From: Amphritea atlantica | GTDB taxonomy: Bacteria; Pseudomonadota; Gammaproteobacteria; Pseudomonadales; Balneatricaceae | Assembly (NCBI GenBank): GCA_024397875.1 | Contig: CP073344.1 | Span: 3,277,001-3,341,000, forward strand | Direction: 5' to 3' | DNA length: 64,000 nucleotides | Shown here: piece after piece, positions 8,593 to 17,155 of the stretch | Layout: each line of letters opens with the position of its first letter | Position numbering within the stretch: the first letter of the stretch is position 1 | Program-made: the position numbers and the translations under genes | Notes under the pieces: generated by a model | The model's database searches: none | Seen by the model: the letters and a program-made list of their open reading frames with translations, nothing else | What the model was told of the DNA's origin: nothing

Positions 8593-9585
8593 TTACTGCA
8601 AGGCTTGCTTAACTTTGGCAGCAACCTCTGCAGAAACCCAGGGGGTCCATAGGTCTTCATGTTCTAGCAGAAAGTATTCAGCCGCCACTTCACCATCAGC
8701 CTGATTATCTTCCATCCATGCCAGCAGACTGTTTAACTGATCATTGGTCAAAGAACGGTTGGCTACATAGCTATATGCTGCAGGTGAGTTAGCGGCAAAA
8801 TTCTCAGTAGTCACCGTTTGCACCAGTGAAGGTGGGTACATGGTTGGCTTAGGATCAACACATTCATTAGCCGAAATACAGTTTATATATTGCTGTTTAT
8901 CGATTCCGGAACCAAAATCAACCTTGACCATTTTATACTTCCCCAGTACCGCGGTGGGTGCCCAGTAATAACCGAACCAGGGTTCTTCACGGGCAAATGC
9001 CTTTGCGATAGAGCCTGCCAGACCGGCCCCGGAACCCGGATCGATCAGCTCAAAACCAGAATCCGCTAAATGCAACGCCCTGAACAGATTCCCGGCAGAG
9101 ATCTGACAGTTCCAACCTGCGGGACAACCATAGAAAGCAGACTTGGTATCATCTTCAGGATGAGAAAAGAGTTTGGCGTGTTTTTTCACACCCTCAATGG
9201 TCGCCAGCTCAGGGTATTGCTTAACCAGATATTCCGGCACCCAGAACCCTTCCTCGCCACCATCGGAAAGTGACTTCCCGGCAAAGCGCAGACGTTTCTC
9301 AGCAACACCTTTATCCAGAGCGTCCCGCATGGAGTTACTCCACATCTCAGGCGCAATATCCGGCTCGCCTTTTTCAATCATAGAAGTACCGGTCGGCATG
9401 GTATCCCCAGGGACCAGCTCAGCTTCGCAGCCATACCCATATTCAAGAATGAACTTATCCACATTGGCGATCAGCGTTGCTGAACTCCAGTTCATATCCG
9501 CAATGGTTACTTTTCCACAATCATCCGCCGCCTGTGCCTGTCCAAAGGCTAACACCATTACTGATGCCGCTAACAGTTTTCTCAT
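8593..9585 (-). CDS. ProX-like substrate-binding protein for quaternary amines
   Basis: A 330-residue secreted binding protein. The signal peptide MRKLLAASVMVLAFGQAQA-ADDCGK ends at about residue 19. The body carries OpuAC/ProX-type features (VTIADMNWSSATLIANVDKFIL, GDTMPTGTSMIEKGEPDIAPEMW, PWFGYYWAPTAVLGKY) with many tryptophans and tyrosines, as expected for an aromatic cage around a quaternary ammonium group. The start has GGAGG five bases upstream. It is first in the proXWV-type operon, whose promoter (minus-strand TTGAGT, 17 bp, TAATAT) lies inside the symmetric element at 9618-9657. Choline versus betaine cannot be settled from sequence. Confidence 0.9.
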   Translation of the reverse strand: MRKLLAASVMVLAFGQAQAADDCGKVTIADMNWSSATLIANVDKFILEYGYGCEAELVPGDTMPTGTSMIEKGEPDIAPEMWSNSMRDALDKGVAEKRLRFAGKSLSDGGEEGFWVPEYLVKQYPELATIEGVKKHAKLFSHPEDDTKSAFYGCPAGWNCQISAGNLFRALHLADSGFELIDPGSGAGLAGSIAKAFAREEPWFGYYWAPTAVLGKYKMVKVDFGSGIDKQQYINCISANECVDPKPTMYPPSLVQTVTTENFAANSPAAYSYVANRSLTNDQLNSLLAWMEDNQADGEVAAEYFLLEHEDLWTPWVSAEVAAKVKQALQ

Positions 9586-9617
9586 GACGCCTCCATGATA
9601 TTTCGAGCCAATATAAT

Positions 9618-9657
9618 TTGAGTTATATATATTAGTCTTCTAATATTTAGAACTCAA
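9618..9657. promoter_or_regulatory. symmetric divergent promoter/operator between proX-like gene and MarR gene
   Basis: A nested palindrome: outer arms TTGAGTT (9618-9624) and AACTCAA (9651-9657), inner arms ATATTAG (9629-9635) and CTAATAT (9640-9646). On each strand it reads TTGAGT, a 17-bp spacer, TAATAT, so it provides a sigma70-like promoter in both directions. A MarR dimer could bind the same symmetry and shut both. Promoter matches are seen; regulation is inferred. Confidence 0.7.
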
Positions 9658-9677
9658 ACCATTATTTCTATACTTGT

Positions 9678-9705
9678 TTGTACTGCATACAGTCTGAGCT
9701 ATACT
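9678..9705 (+). promoter_or_regulatory. second sigma70-like promoter for the MarR gene
   Basis: TTGTAC at 9678-9683 and TATACT at 9700-9705 are separated by 16 bp, about 55 bp upstream of the MarR start codon. Confidence 0.5.
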
Positions 9706-9760
9706 CGCTCAACTTTTTTAAGGCTGCCGTTTTTCTGAAATATCCCGTTAAGGGATTAAC

Positions 9761-10276
9761 ATGAGTGTACAGATTAAGATGACAGACAACATTCCCTGCT
9801 GGCAGGATGTTCTGATCGAACTGAGAAAGATCATTCGGGCAACCGACCTTCAATCCAAGCGTGTTGTGAAGGCCTGCGGCCTGACAATTCCACAGGTGAT
9901 GGTACTGCGTGCTATCAAAGAACTGGGAGATGTTACGGTTAAACGAATCTCTGATGATGTATCCCTGAGCCAGGCAACAGTCACAACCATCATGAACCGT
10001 CTGGAAGAGCGTCAACTGGTGCAGCGTATCCGCAGCAATACAGACCGAAGAATCGTCAACGCACGGCTAACAGAGAGCGGGAATCAGGTGCTGCAAACAG
10101 TACCGTCTCTGCTGCACGAATCCTTCATTCAGCGGTTTGAAAACCTCGAAAGTCTGCAACAACAGCATATTTTTTCGTCTCTGCAACAGATTGCCGGCAT
10201 GATGGATGCAGAATCCCTTGATGCGGCACCACTGCTGGACATCGCCGCGCCTTCTCGCGAACTCGTAGAAAAATAG
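9761..10276 (+). CDS. MarR-family transcriptional regulator
   Basis: The 171-residue product has the MarR winged helix: LTIPQVMVLRAIKELGDVTVKRISDDVSLSQATVTTIMNRLEERQLVQRIRSNTDRRIVNARLTESG (about residues 43-110), with the DxR wing motif. MarR proteins bind palindromic sites as dimers. The gene is divergent from a betaine-type transporter operon across a palindrome that overlaps both promoters, so it probably regulates that operon and itself. Its stop codon directly abuts the stop codon of the convergent COG0523 gene with no base between, leaving no room for a terminator. Confidence 0.88.
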   Translation: MSVQIKMTDNIPCWQDVLIELRKIIRATDLQSKRVVKACGLTIPQVMVLRAIKELGDVTVKRISDDVSLSQATVTTIMNRLEERQLVQRIRSNTDRRIVNARLTESGNQVLQTVPSLLHESFIQRFENLESLQQQHIFSSLQQIAGMMDAESLDAAPLLDIAAPSRELVEK

Positions 10277-11263
10277 TCAGTAGCGGACGGTAATTGCAAG
10301 CAGCTGCTGCTCAAGTTCAGACCACTCAGCCGGTTGCTGACCGATCACCTCTATGCGGCTATCCATCACCTCATCCAGCGCCTGCACTTTAAGCACGGCA
10401 TCGGCCAGGTTAAAAGCAAAGATTCCCTCATCGGTAATAAAGACCGCCTTAAGGCGTTCCGCCGGAACTCCCATCAGCAGCGTTTCGAGGGCTGTAAAAC
10501 TGAATTCAAACTCCGCACTGAAGATCCAGCCACTGCTGTAATACCCTTCACCAGAGTTATCTTTACGCAGGTAGCCACAATCCGGCATCGGCTCATCTGT
10601 CTGAAAATGATCATGATGTTGATGCGACGATTCTGTATCAGTCACACGATCATGTTTTGAATCCGCGTCCAGCCATTGGAGACTGAGCTGACCCTCGTTA
10701 CAGCTGAGTACGGGAGCATCACTACCGAGTGTTTGCAGATATTCGGTCAACTGCTCCGTCTCAGTCGCTGTGTACAGATCGGTCTTATGGGCAACGACCA
10801 GATCCGCAACCTGCAGTTGCTGATTAAAGGTTTCGTTCCCGGTATAGCGGCTATCTGCCAGTTTACGCGCATCCACCAGCGTAATAGTACTACGCAAATC
10901 GAGCACATCCCGATAGTGTGGCTGCTGCAACACCCGAACCACCTCCAGCGGGTGCCCCAGGCCGGTCGGTTCAATCAGGAGACGATCGGGTTTAGCCTGA
11001 CGAATCAGCTGACTCAGCGCCACCTGCATCGGGATGCCTGCAGCACAACACATACAGCCGCCCGGCACTTCCCGCATAAACACCCCGGTCGCCTGCTGCT
11101 CATTGGCTAACAATCCGGCATCAATTCCCACTTCGCCAAACTCATTCACCAGCACCGCCCAACGCTCATGAGCAGGCTTGTGGTTTAGTAAATATTGGAT
11201 GGCTGTGGTTTTACCCACGCCGAGAAAACCGGTAATAATATTGGTAGGAATCTGACTGAACAT
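10277..11263 (-). CDS. COG0523 (G3E) GTPase, probable zinc metallochaperone
   Basis: A 328-residue G3E-family GTPase. It has Walker A GFLGVGKTT (12-20), the metal-binding CxCC motif CMCC (70-73), the G3E region LLIEPTGLGHP and VVAHKTDL for base recognition. A histidine-rich patch SHQHHDH around residues 213-219 is typical of metal-inserting members. The family includes CobW (cobalt), YjiA and Zur-regulated zinc chaperones such as ZigA. A perfect Zur-like palindrome lies 20 bp upstream of the start (11283-11309), which favours a role in zinc starvation. The start is the ATG giving the standard N terminus; the Shine-Dalgarno is poor. Confidence 0.87.
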   Translation of the reverse strand: MFSQIPTNIITGFLGVGKTTAIQYLLNHKPAHERWAVLVNEFGEVGIDAGLLANEQQATGVFMREVPGGCMCCAAGIPMQVALSQLIRQAKPDRLLIEPTGLGHPLEVVRVLQQPHYRDVLDLRSTITLVDARKLADSRYTGNETFNQQLQVADLVVAHKTDLYTATETEQLTEYLQTLGSDAPVLSCNEGQLSLQWLDADSKHDRVTDTESSHQHHDHFQTDEPMPDCGYLRKDNSGEGYYSSGWIFSAEFEFSFTALETLLMGVPAERLKAVFITDEGIFAFNLADAVLKVQALDEVMDSRIEVIGQQPAEWSELEQQLLAITVRY

Positions 11264-11282
11264 CGATGAGATCTTAAATGGC

Positions 11283-11309
11283 TTATTTTGTTACAATATA
11301 ACAAAATAA
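11283..11309. promoter_or_regulatory. Zur-like operator
   Basis: TTATTTTGTTA and TAACAAAATAA are perfect 11-bp inverted arms around CAATA. The core GTTA-N5-TAAC with AT flanks resembles the gammaproteobacterial Zur consensus (GTTATANTATAAC). It lies immediately upstream of the COG0523 gene, a common Zur target. The match is from memory of the consensus; a matrix scan would confirm it. Confidence 0.7.
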
Positions 11310-11422
11310 TTTCAATGCGTCATAATTATCAGGGTAAAGTTAACCAACCAGACAGCTGCGGGAAAAAGAGTAATTTCCAAAAGCCGAAATTCTGAGCCTT
11401 TAGCTAAGTACTTAAATGGCAT

Positions 11423-11444
11423 AAAAAAGCCCCCTTGCGGAGGC
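11423..11444 (-). terminator. intrinsic terminator of trpE
   Basis: On the minus strand GCCTCC-GCAA-GGGGGC (one G-U pair) is followed by six T. It sits about 20 bp past the trpE stop. Confidence 0.8.
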
Positions 11445-11463
11445 CATATCATATTAGCTCAGC

Positions 11464-12948
11464 TCAGAGATTATCCAGCCCCTGCTCTACCATCGCTACA
11501 GCGCGGAATATAGCACGGCCTTTATTCATTGTTTCATCCCATTCGGAACTTGGCACCGAATCAGCCACGATACCCGCGCCCGCCTGAATATGCAGCTGAC
11601 CGTTTTCAATCACAGCGGTACGGATAGCGATTGCTGTATCCATATTTCCATTCCAGGAAAGATAACCAACAGCTCCGCCATAGATGCCACGCTTAACCGG
11701 TTCAAGCTCATCGATGATCTCCATGGCCCGCACTTTAGGGGCACCACTTAAGGTGCCTGCGGGCAGTGTCGCACGCAGTACATCCATCACCGAAACCTCA
11801 GGCTTCAGATGACCAATGACATTAGAGACGATATGCATTACATGGGAATAGCGCTCGACCACCATCTGAGCCGTCAGCTCTACTTTACCGATTTCGGCAA
11901 CCCGTCCAACATCGTTGCGACCCAGATCGATCAGCATCAGGTGTTCTGCAAGTTCTTTAGGGTCTGCCAGCAGATCTTTCTCCAGCGCCAGATCTTCTGC
12001 TTCAGTTTCACCCCGGGGACGGGTTCCGGCGATTGGCCGAACAGTTACTATATTGTCTTCCACCCGCGCCAGGATCTCCGGAGAGGAACCGACCACATGA
12101 TGATCCCCCAGATGTAAAACATACATATAGGGCGAAGGATTCAGACAGCGCAATGCGCGGTACAGATCCAACGGGCTGCTGGTAAACGGGATGGTCATCC
12201 GTTGAGATATCACCGTCTGCATCACATCTCCGGAGAGGATATACTCCTTAATGCGATTCACAGAGTCTTTAAACTGCTGCTCACCAAAACTGGATTTAAA
12301 CTCCGATTCAGACACCTCCCGACGCTCCGTCGGCTGGGTATCCTGATACGGCACAGAAAACCGCAGCTGGCTGACAAGCTCATCCAGACGTAACTGAGCC
12401 TGACCCAGAGCATCCTCCTCACCGGGGTCAGCATGACTGATGAGTATCAACTTACCACTGAGGTTATCAAATACGACTACCTCATCGGAGACCATTAGCA
12501 GAATATCTGGCGTACCGATAACGTCTTCGGGAATACTGTTTGCCAGCCGCTGCTCCACATAACGGACACAATCATAGCCAAAATAACCGACTAAGCCGCC
12601 ATTAAAGCGAGGCAGGCCGGGTAGCTCGGCTGCCCGATAACGCGCCTGAAACTGCTCAACGAATTCAAGCGGGTCGGCCACCTCTGACTGCTCTACAATC
12701 TCACCATCGGTCTCAACCCGAACACTGTGGCCAAACACTTTAAGGACCGTCCGGCACGGCAAGCCGATAATTGAGTATCGCCCCCACTTTTCCCCGCCTT
12801 CGACAGACTCTAACAGGTAGCTGTAGGGCTGATTCGCCAGTTTCATATAGGTGGAAAGGGGGGTATCCAGATCCGCTAATACTTCGCGGACTACAGGAAT
12901 GCGATTGAAATTCTGAGCCGACAGCTCAGCAAATTGTTCAGGTGTCAT
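11464..12948 (-). CDS. trpE: anthranilate synthase component I
   Basis: TrpE uses chorismate and ammonia (from TrpG) to make anthranilate, the first committed step to tryptophan. The 494-residue product has the usual length and motifs. The N terminus carries [22 protein letters not shown] with the tryptophan feedback site (LLES). The chorismate-binding domain has [49 protein letters not shown] and [11 protein letters not shown]. In many pseudomonads trpE follows rpe-gph and precedes trpG. Here nhaA and nhaR lie between gph and trpE, and a terminator follows directly, so trpG is elsewhere. I found no tryptophan-rich leader peptide upstream. Confidence 0.96.
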   Translation of the reverse strand: MTPEQFAELSAQNFNRIPVVREVLADLDTPLSTYMKLANQPYSYLLESVEGGEKWGRYSIIGLPCRTVLKVFGHSVRVETDGEIVEQSEVADPLEFVEQFQARYRAAELPGLPRFNGGLVGYFGYDCVRYVEQRLANSIPEDVIGTPDILLMVSDEVVVFDNLSGKLILISHADPGEEDALGQAQLRLDELVSQLRFSVPYQDTQPTERREVSESEFKSSFGEQQFKDSVNRIKEYILSGDVMQTVISQRMTIPFTSSPLDLYRALRCLNPSPYMYVLHLGDHHVVGSSPEILARVEDNIVTVRPIAGTRPRGETEAEDLALEKDLLADPKELAEHLMLIDLGRNDVGRVAEIGKVELTAQMVVERYSHVMHIVSNVIGHLKPEVSVMDVLRATLPAGTLSGAPKVRAMEIIDELEPVKRGIYGGAVGYLSWNGNMDTAIAIRTAVIENGQLHIQAGAGIVADSVPSSEWDETMNKGRAIFRAVAMVEQGLDNL

Positions 12949-13228
12949 GGTCTGTTCTCATAACTACTCTGCATATTGTTTAACAGAGTTTTGAAATCTA
13001 TTCCGGGCGATTTTTATAAAGCGTATACCTGCCCGGGCGCAATAACTGAAAAGCAGGGCTCAGTTACGCCATCGCCAGCGCTCTCCAACATAGAGGCCGC
13101 AGAGTTTTATCTCAATCAGGGATACCAAATCTGACACAATGTTTCCAGACAGTCGTTAATTCACAGATCCAACCTTATAGCAGCCCTCTCTCTGAATCAA
13201 CCGACTCCACTGCTCTGCGACTTATTTT

Positions 13229-14437
13229 TTAAACGGACGGCCTGTTTGCATCTCTGTTTTCATCGATAGCCTCTTTGCGGAATGCAAAGATAAGTATCAG
13301 GTAACCCAGTACCGCGGATATAGCTGAACCTGCGAGGATCGCCAGACGGTCAGCAGCGCCATACAGATCCTCTACGCCTTCATAAGCCAGCGCATCAATA
13401 AACAGACTCATGGTAAAACCGATTCCCGTCAGCACTGAAACACCATAGAGCATCAACCAGCTTGCCCCCTGTGGTTTTTCGGCCATACCCAGCTTAATCC
13501 AGCACCAGGAAAACAGAAAGACGCCCACCTGCTTACCAACAAACAAGCCCAGCAGGATCCCCAGAGGGACTGTGCTAAAGAGTTGAGTGAACGAGATACC
13601 CGACAGATCTACCCCCGCATTAACAAAGGCGAACAACGGGATTATTGCGAACGAAACCCAGGGATGGAGGGCATGCTCAAGACTTTTAAGTGGTGACTCC
13701 CCATCATCAGTATCTTTATTCGGGATCGCCAGGGCCAGTACCACTCCCGCCAGCGTCGCATGAACACCTGACTTCAGCACACTGACCCAGAGCACGACCC
13801 CGACAATCACGTAGGCAGCGACTCGAACCACTCCCATGCGATTCATCAATATAAGCACGCAGATTGCTGCCGCAGCAATCAATAATGAATTGGCTGCCAG
13901 ATTCTCGGTATAAAACAGTGCAATGACAATAATGGCGCCCAGATCATCCATGATCGCCAGAGCCATCAGAAAGAGTTTCAGCGATGCCGGCACCCGGGGT
14001 CCCAGCAAAGATAGAATACCCAGAGCGAAAGCGATATCGGTCGCAGTGGGTATCGCCCACCCCCGCAGATCAGTCGCACTGCCATCCATATTAACCAGAT
14101 AAAAAACCAGCGCAGGAACAGCCATGCCACCGATAGCAGCAATCCCCGGCAAACTGACCTGGGATAAGCTCGACAACTGCCCCCCCTGAATCTCCCGCTT
14201 CAGTTCCAGACCAACCAGCATAAAAAACATCGCCATGAGACCGTCGTTGACCCAGTGGAGTAACGATTTCTCCAGTCCCAGCGAGCCAATTCGTACCTCG
14301 CCCTTGATACGCCAGAACTCATAATACTCATTTGACCAGGGCGAATTAGCAAAGATCATCGCCAGAACCATCGCCACGATCAGCAGAATGCCGGTCGCCG
14401 CTTCAAACTGGAAAAATTCTTTGATTATTTTCTTCAT
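13229..14437 (-). CDS. nhaA: Na+/H+ antiporter NhaA
   Basis: NhaA exchanges inner Na+ for outer H+ across the cytoplasmic membrane, giving Na+ and alkaline tolerance. The 402-residue protein is built from hydrophobic helices and carries the family motifs: FFMLVGLELKREI, AVPALVFYLVN, PTATDIAFALGILSLLG and LFLMALAIMDDLGAIIVIALFYT, which includes the two adjacent aspartates of the ion site. In-frame starts are GTG 14449, ATG 14440 and ATG 14437. I prefer 14437 because GGAG then lies six bases upstream. A strong intrinsic terminator ends only five bases upstream of the GTG, which suggests attenuation control in the roughly 250-nt leader. The divergent nhaR gene encodes the likely activator. Confidence 0.95.
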   Translation of the reverse strand: MKKIIKEFFQFEAATGILLIVAMVLAMIFANSPWSNEYYEFWRIKGEVRIGSLGLEKSLLHWVNDGLMAMFFMLVGLELKREIQGGQLSSLSQVSLPGIAAIGGMAVPALVFYLVNMDGSATDLRGWAIPTATDIAFALGILSLLGPRVPASLKLFLMALAIMDDLGAIIVIALFYTENLAANSLLIAAAAICVLILMNRMGVVRVAAYVIVGVVLWVSVLKSGVHATLAGVVLALAIPNKDTDDGESPLKSLEHALHPWVSFAIIPLFAFVNAGVDLSGISFTQLFSTVPLGILLGLFVGKQVGVFLFSWCWIKLGMAEKPQGASWLMLYGVSVLTGIGFTMSLFIDALAYEGVEDLYGAADRLAILAGSAISAVLGYLILIFAFRKEAIDENRDANRPSV

Positions 14438-14451
14438 CATAATCTCCACGC

Positions 14452-14479
14452 AAAAAAAACCCGGCCTTGGGCGCCGGGT
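14452..14479 (-). terminator. intrinsic terminator/attenuator in the nhaA leader
   Basis: On the minus strand ACCCGGC-N7-GCCGGGT is followed by a T run and ends about five bases before the nhaA Shine-Dalgarno sequence. There is no gene between nhaR and this point on the minus strand, so the terminator can only act on the nhaA leader itself. That is the geometry of an attenuator. Confidence 0.75.
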
Positions 14480-14507
14480 GAATATTTGGATGAGAGTCCA
14501 TTTACTT

Positions 14508-14526
14508 AAGACTGGAGGAGAGTCTT
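14508..14526 (-). promoter_or_regulatory. leader hairpin exposing an anti-Shine-Dalgarno loop
   Basis: On the nhaA transcript AAGACT and AGTCTT form a 6-bp stem with loop CTCCTCC. That loop is complementary to the GGAG used by nhaA, about 60 nt downstream. It may contribute to translational control. This is inference from pairing only. Confidence 0.4.
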
Positions 14527-14654
14527 ACAACTTAACTTACATAACAACCTATCAACAACTCGGTCACCGTGATCCTGTAGGGGAGAACCTGAGGGATCAT
14601 GACAAACCCGATAAGTCACAGTATAGTCAGCAAAACCACAAATAAAATACGAAT

Positions 14655-14672
14655 TTACTAGCAATATAGTAA
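14655..14672. promoter_or_regulatory. probable NhaR operator
   Basis: TTACTA-GCAATA-TAGTAA is a perfect 6-6-6 inverted repeat containing the T-N11-A pattern of LysR boxes. It lies 40 bp upstream of nhaR and at the far end of the nhaA leader region. A TATAAT follows at 14689-14694 on the nhaR side. Confidence 0.55.
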
Positions 14673-14711
14673 GATTTATTCGATCTATTATAATAACAGC
14701 CAGGTATATCC

Positions 14712-15647
14712 ATGAATTACAAACACCTGCGATACTTTCTCGTGGTAGCTCAGGAAGGCAGCATCAACAAGGCCAGCGAGAAACTGCATCTGACGCCACA
14801 AACAATCAGTGGTCAGTTGAAGCTGCTTGAACACGAACTGGGGACTCCGCTGTTCAGAAAACGGGGCAGAAATCTTAAGTTGACCAAAGCGGGGCAGCAC
14901 GCGCTTAACTATGCCGAAGATATCTTCCTGCTGGGCGATGAACTCAAGCAAAGCATTCACAACCCGGTGAAACTCAAACAGCAGCGTTTCAACATTGGTA
15001 TTGCCGATGTCTTGCCTAAGCTGATCGCTTATCACCTGCTGGAGCCTGCGCTAAAACTTAATGATGCCAGCCGGCTTATCTGTGAAGAGGGTCCATTACC
15101 CAGCCTGCTGGCAGATCTGGCAACCCAGAAGCTTGACCTGGTGCTGGCAGACCGGCCACTGGATGCCAGCTTTCATATTCGCGGGTATAACCACCTTCTG
15201 GGTGAGTGCGGCCTGAGTTTTTTTGCCACCCGAGATGTCGCAGCAACCTACCGGGCCAACTTTCCTGCTGCGCTTGAAGGAGCCCCGATGCTGATGCCGT
15301 CTGCCGATACTGAGCGAGGTATGGGACTGAAGCGCTGGTTTGAGCGATATAAAATAAAACCGGACATTCAGGTTGAGTGTGCTGATACCGCACTCATAGA
15401 AGCTTTTGGCCTGTCCGGAGCCGGTATTTTTTGCGCTCCCACTGTGATTGAACAGCAGATGACCCGACAATATGGCGTAGAGGTGATCGGACGGATGGAT
15501 GATATACGTGAACGTTTCTATGCTATATCGCTGGAGCGCCGGGTGAGTCATCCCGGGGTGCTCGCGGTGTGTAATGCTGCAAGAATGGCGCTTTTTGATG
15601 AAATTGATTCGGCTAAACAGACCTGTCCGAAGCCGCTGATCAACTGA
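14712..15647 (+). CDS. nhaR: LysR-family regulator NhaR
   Basis: A 311-residue LysR protein clearly related to E. coli NhaR, the Na+-responsive activator of nhaA. It has MNYKHLRYFLVVAQEGSINKASEKLHLTPQTISGQLKLLEHELG in the HTH region (1-44) and the NhaR-type effector domain (FNIGIADVLPKLIAYHLL, KLDLVLADRPLDASF, AFGLSGAGIFCAPTVIE). It is divergent from nhaA with a perfect LysR-type palindrome between them, so autoregulation and nhaA control are likely. Its 3' end overlaps the convergent gph gene by eight bases. Confidence 0.9.
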   Translation: MNYKHLRYFLVVAQEGSINKASEKLHLTPQTISGQLKLLEHELGTPLFRKRGRNLKLTKAGQHALNYAEDIFLLGDELKQSIHNPVKLKQQRFNIGIADVLPKLIAYHLLEPALKLNDASRLICEEGPLPSLLADLATQKLDLVLADRPLDASFHIRGYNHLLGECGLSFFATRDVAATYRANFPAALEGAPMLMPSADTERGMGLKRWFERYKIKPDIQVECADTALIEAFGLSGAGIFCAPTVIEQQMTRQYGVEVIGRMDDIRERFYAISLERRVSHPGVLAVCNAARMALFDEIDSAKQTCPKPLIN

Positions 15648-16329
15648 TCAGTTCAGCCAGATTGTCAACGATAAGATCTGGCTGATAAGCGGAAACAGGC
15701 TCTCCATGATTATAGCCGTACGTTACAGCAGCGACTCTGCAGCCAGCCGCCTGCGCCGCTTTGATATCACTGCGGGAATCACCCACCATCAGGGTTTGCA
15801 GCGGCGAAACGTCCAGTTGCTCCATCGCATATGACAACGGCATGGGATGCGGCTTTTTCTCCGTCAGACTGTCGCCCCCGAGAACGATAGCAAAAAAGTG
15901 TCGCAGGTCGAATTCGTCCAATAAACTTTCAGTAAAATTAATCGGTTTATTGGTCACCAACCCCATGGAAATCCGGTTATCCTTCAGAAAAGATAAAAGA
16001 TCCTGCACTCCCGGATACAGCCGACTTTGTTCCGCGCAGCACTGATCATAATGATGCAGAAAAAGCGCAAATGCCTGATCAAACAGATCGGACTCAGTTT
16101 CATTATCCGACGAGGCAACGCTGTGAGCCAATGCTCGTTTCACCAGCATCTGGGCACCGTTACCAACCCAGTTGCGCACCTGCGACTGGCCCGCTAACGG
16201 CAGCGCCAGAGCGGCCAGCATACGATCAATAGCCAGCGCCAGATCTGGCACACTGTCCAGCAGGGTACCATCCAGATCGAACAGAACCAGTCGGGGTAAA
16301 CCGGCGTTATAAAATTCGCTTAACTGCAT
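15640..16329 (-). CDS. gph: phosphoglycolate phosphatase
   Basis: A 229-residue HAD-superfamily phosphatase. Motif I is LVLFDLDGTLLDSVPDL (about 15-31) with both catalytic aspartates. Motif II threonine is in GLVTNKP and motifs III/IV are in KKPHP and MVGDSRSDIKAAQAAG. Gph removes the 2-phosphoglycolate produced during repair of oxidised DNA ends. It lies 39 bp downstream of rpe on the same strand, the conserved rpe-gph arrangement. Confidence 0.92.
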   Translation of the reverse strand: MQLSEFYNAGLPRLVLFDLDGTLLDSVPDLALAIDRMLAALALPLAGQSQVRNWVGNGAQMLVKRALAHSVASSDNETESDLFDQAFALFLHHYDQCCAEQSRLYPGVQDLLSFLKDNRISMGLVTNKPINFTESLLDEFDLRHFFAIVLGGDSLTEKKPHPMPLSYAMEQLDVSPLQTLMVGDSRSDIKAAQAAGCRVAAVTYGYNHGEPVSAYQPDLIVDNLAELIS

Positions 16330-16368
16330 CAGAATGGTTCAATCCGCGCCAGGCTTTCCAATGGTTTC

Positions 16369-17040
16369 TTAACTGAGCGCTGCCAGCTCAGCCCGCATCT
16401 TATCGATAGTCGCTTTATAATCGTCAGTATTGAAGATTGCAGAACCGGCCACAAAGGTATCGGCTCCAGCAGCAGCAATCTCAGCAATATTACCGATACC
16501 GACACCACCATCCACTTCAAGACGGATATCGTAGCCGCTTTTATCAATAATTGAACGAGCCTGTTTGAGCTTATCCAGCGTGGCTGGAATAAATTTCTGA
16601 CCACCGAAGCCCGGGTTTACCGACATCAGCAAGATCATATCGACCTTGTCCAGGACATGCTCCAGATAGCTCAGCGGTGTCGCCGGGTTAAATACCAGAC
16701 CTGATTTACAGCCACCATCACGAATCATCTGCAGGGAGCGATCGATATGTTCAGAACCCTCTGGATGGAAGGTTATAATGCTGGCACCGGCTTCAATAAA
16801 GTCACCGATCAGGCGATCGACCGGTTTAACCATAAGATGAACATCAATCGGTGCCTGGATACCATGTTTACGCAGTGCCTTACAAACCATTGGGCCGATC
16901 GTAAGGTTAGGTACATAATGATTATCCATCACATCGAAATGGACATAATCAGCACCCGCTGCAAGAACATTTTCAACCTCTTCACCCAGGCGGGCGAAGT
17001 CTGCAGAAAGAATTGATGGAGCAATCTTATAATCAGCCAT
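16369..17040 (-). CDS. rpe: ribulose-phosphate 3-epimerase
   Basis: Rpe interconverts ribulose 5-phosphate and xylulose 5-phosphate in the pentose phosphate pathway. The 223-residue TIM barrel is diagnostic: [60 protein letters not shown] and LEVDGGVG carry the metal-binding histidines and aspartates. It is transcribed toward gph. A divergent gene (DUF3530) begins 115 bp upstream. Confidence 0.96.
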   Translation of the reverse strand: MADYKIAPSILSADFARLGEEVENVLAAGADYVHFDVMDNHYVPNLTIGPMVCKALRKHGIQAPIDVHLMVKPVDRLIGDFIEAGASIITFHPEGSEHIDRSLQMIRDGGCKSGLVFNPATPLSYLEHVLDKVDMILLMSVNPGFGGQKFIPATLDKLKQARSIIDKSGYDIRLEVDGGVGIGNIAEIAAAGADTFVAGSAIFNTDDYKATIDKMRAELAALS

Positions 17041-17155
17041 TAACGTAACTCGGAAAGTGTTAGGAAGAGGAATCCGGCTATTGTACTTTGCACGCTTTGA
17101 AACTCAACCGACTTTCGCCCTTGCTAATATCATCACGCTCTTGAATAATCCCACC

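Noticed and set aside
12949-13228. Tryptophan attenuator upstream of trpE
   Set aside because: No short leader frame with Trp codons and no terminator of the right geometry is visible on the minus strand; one weak hairpin near 13040-13065 is not enough.
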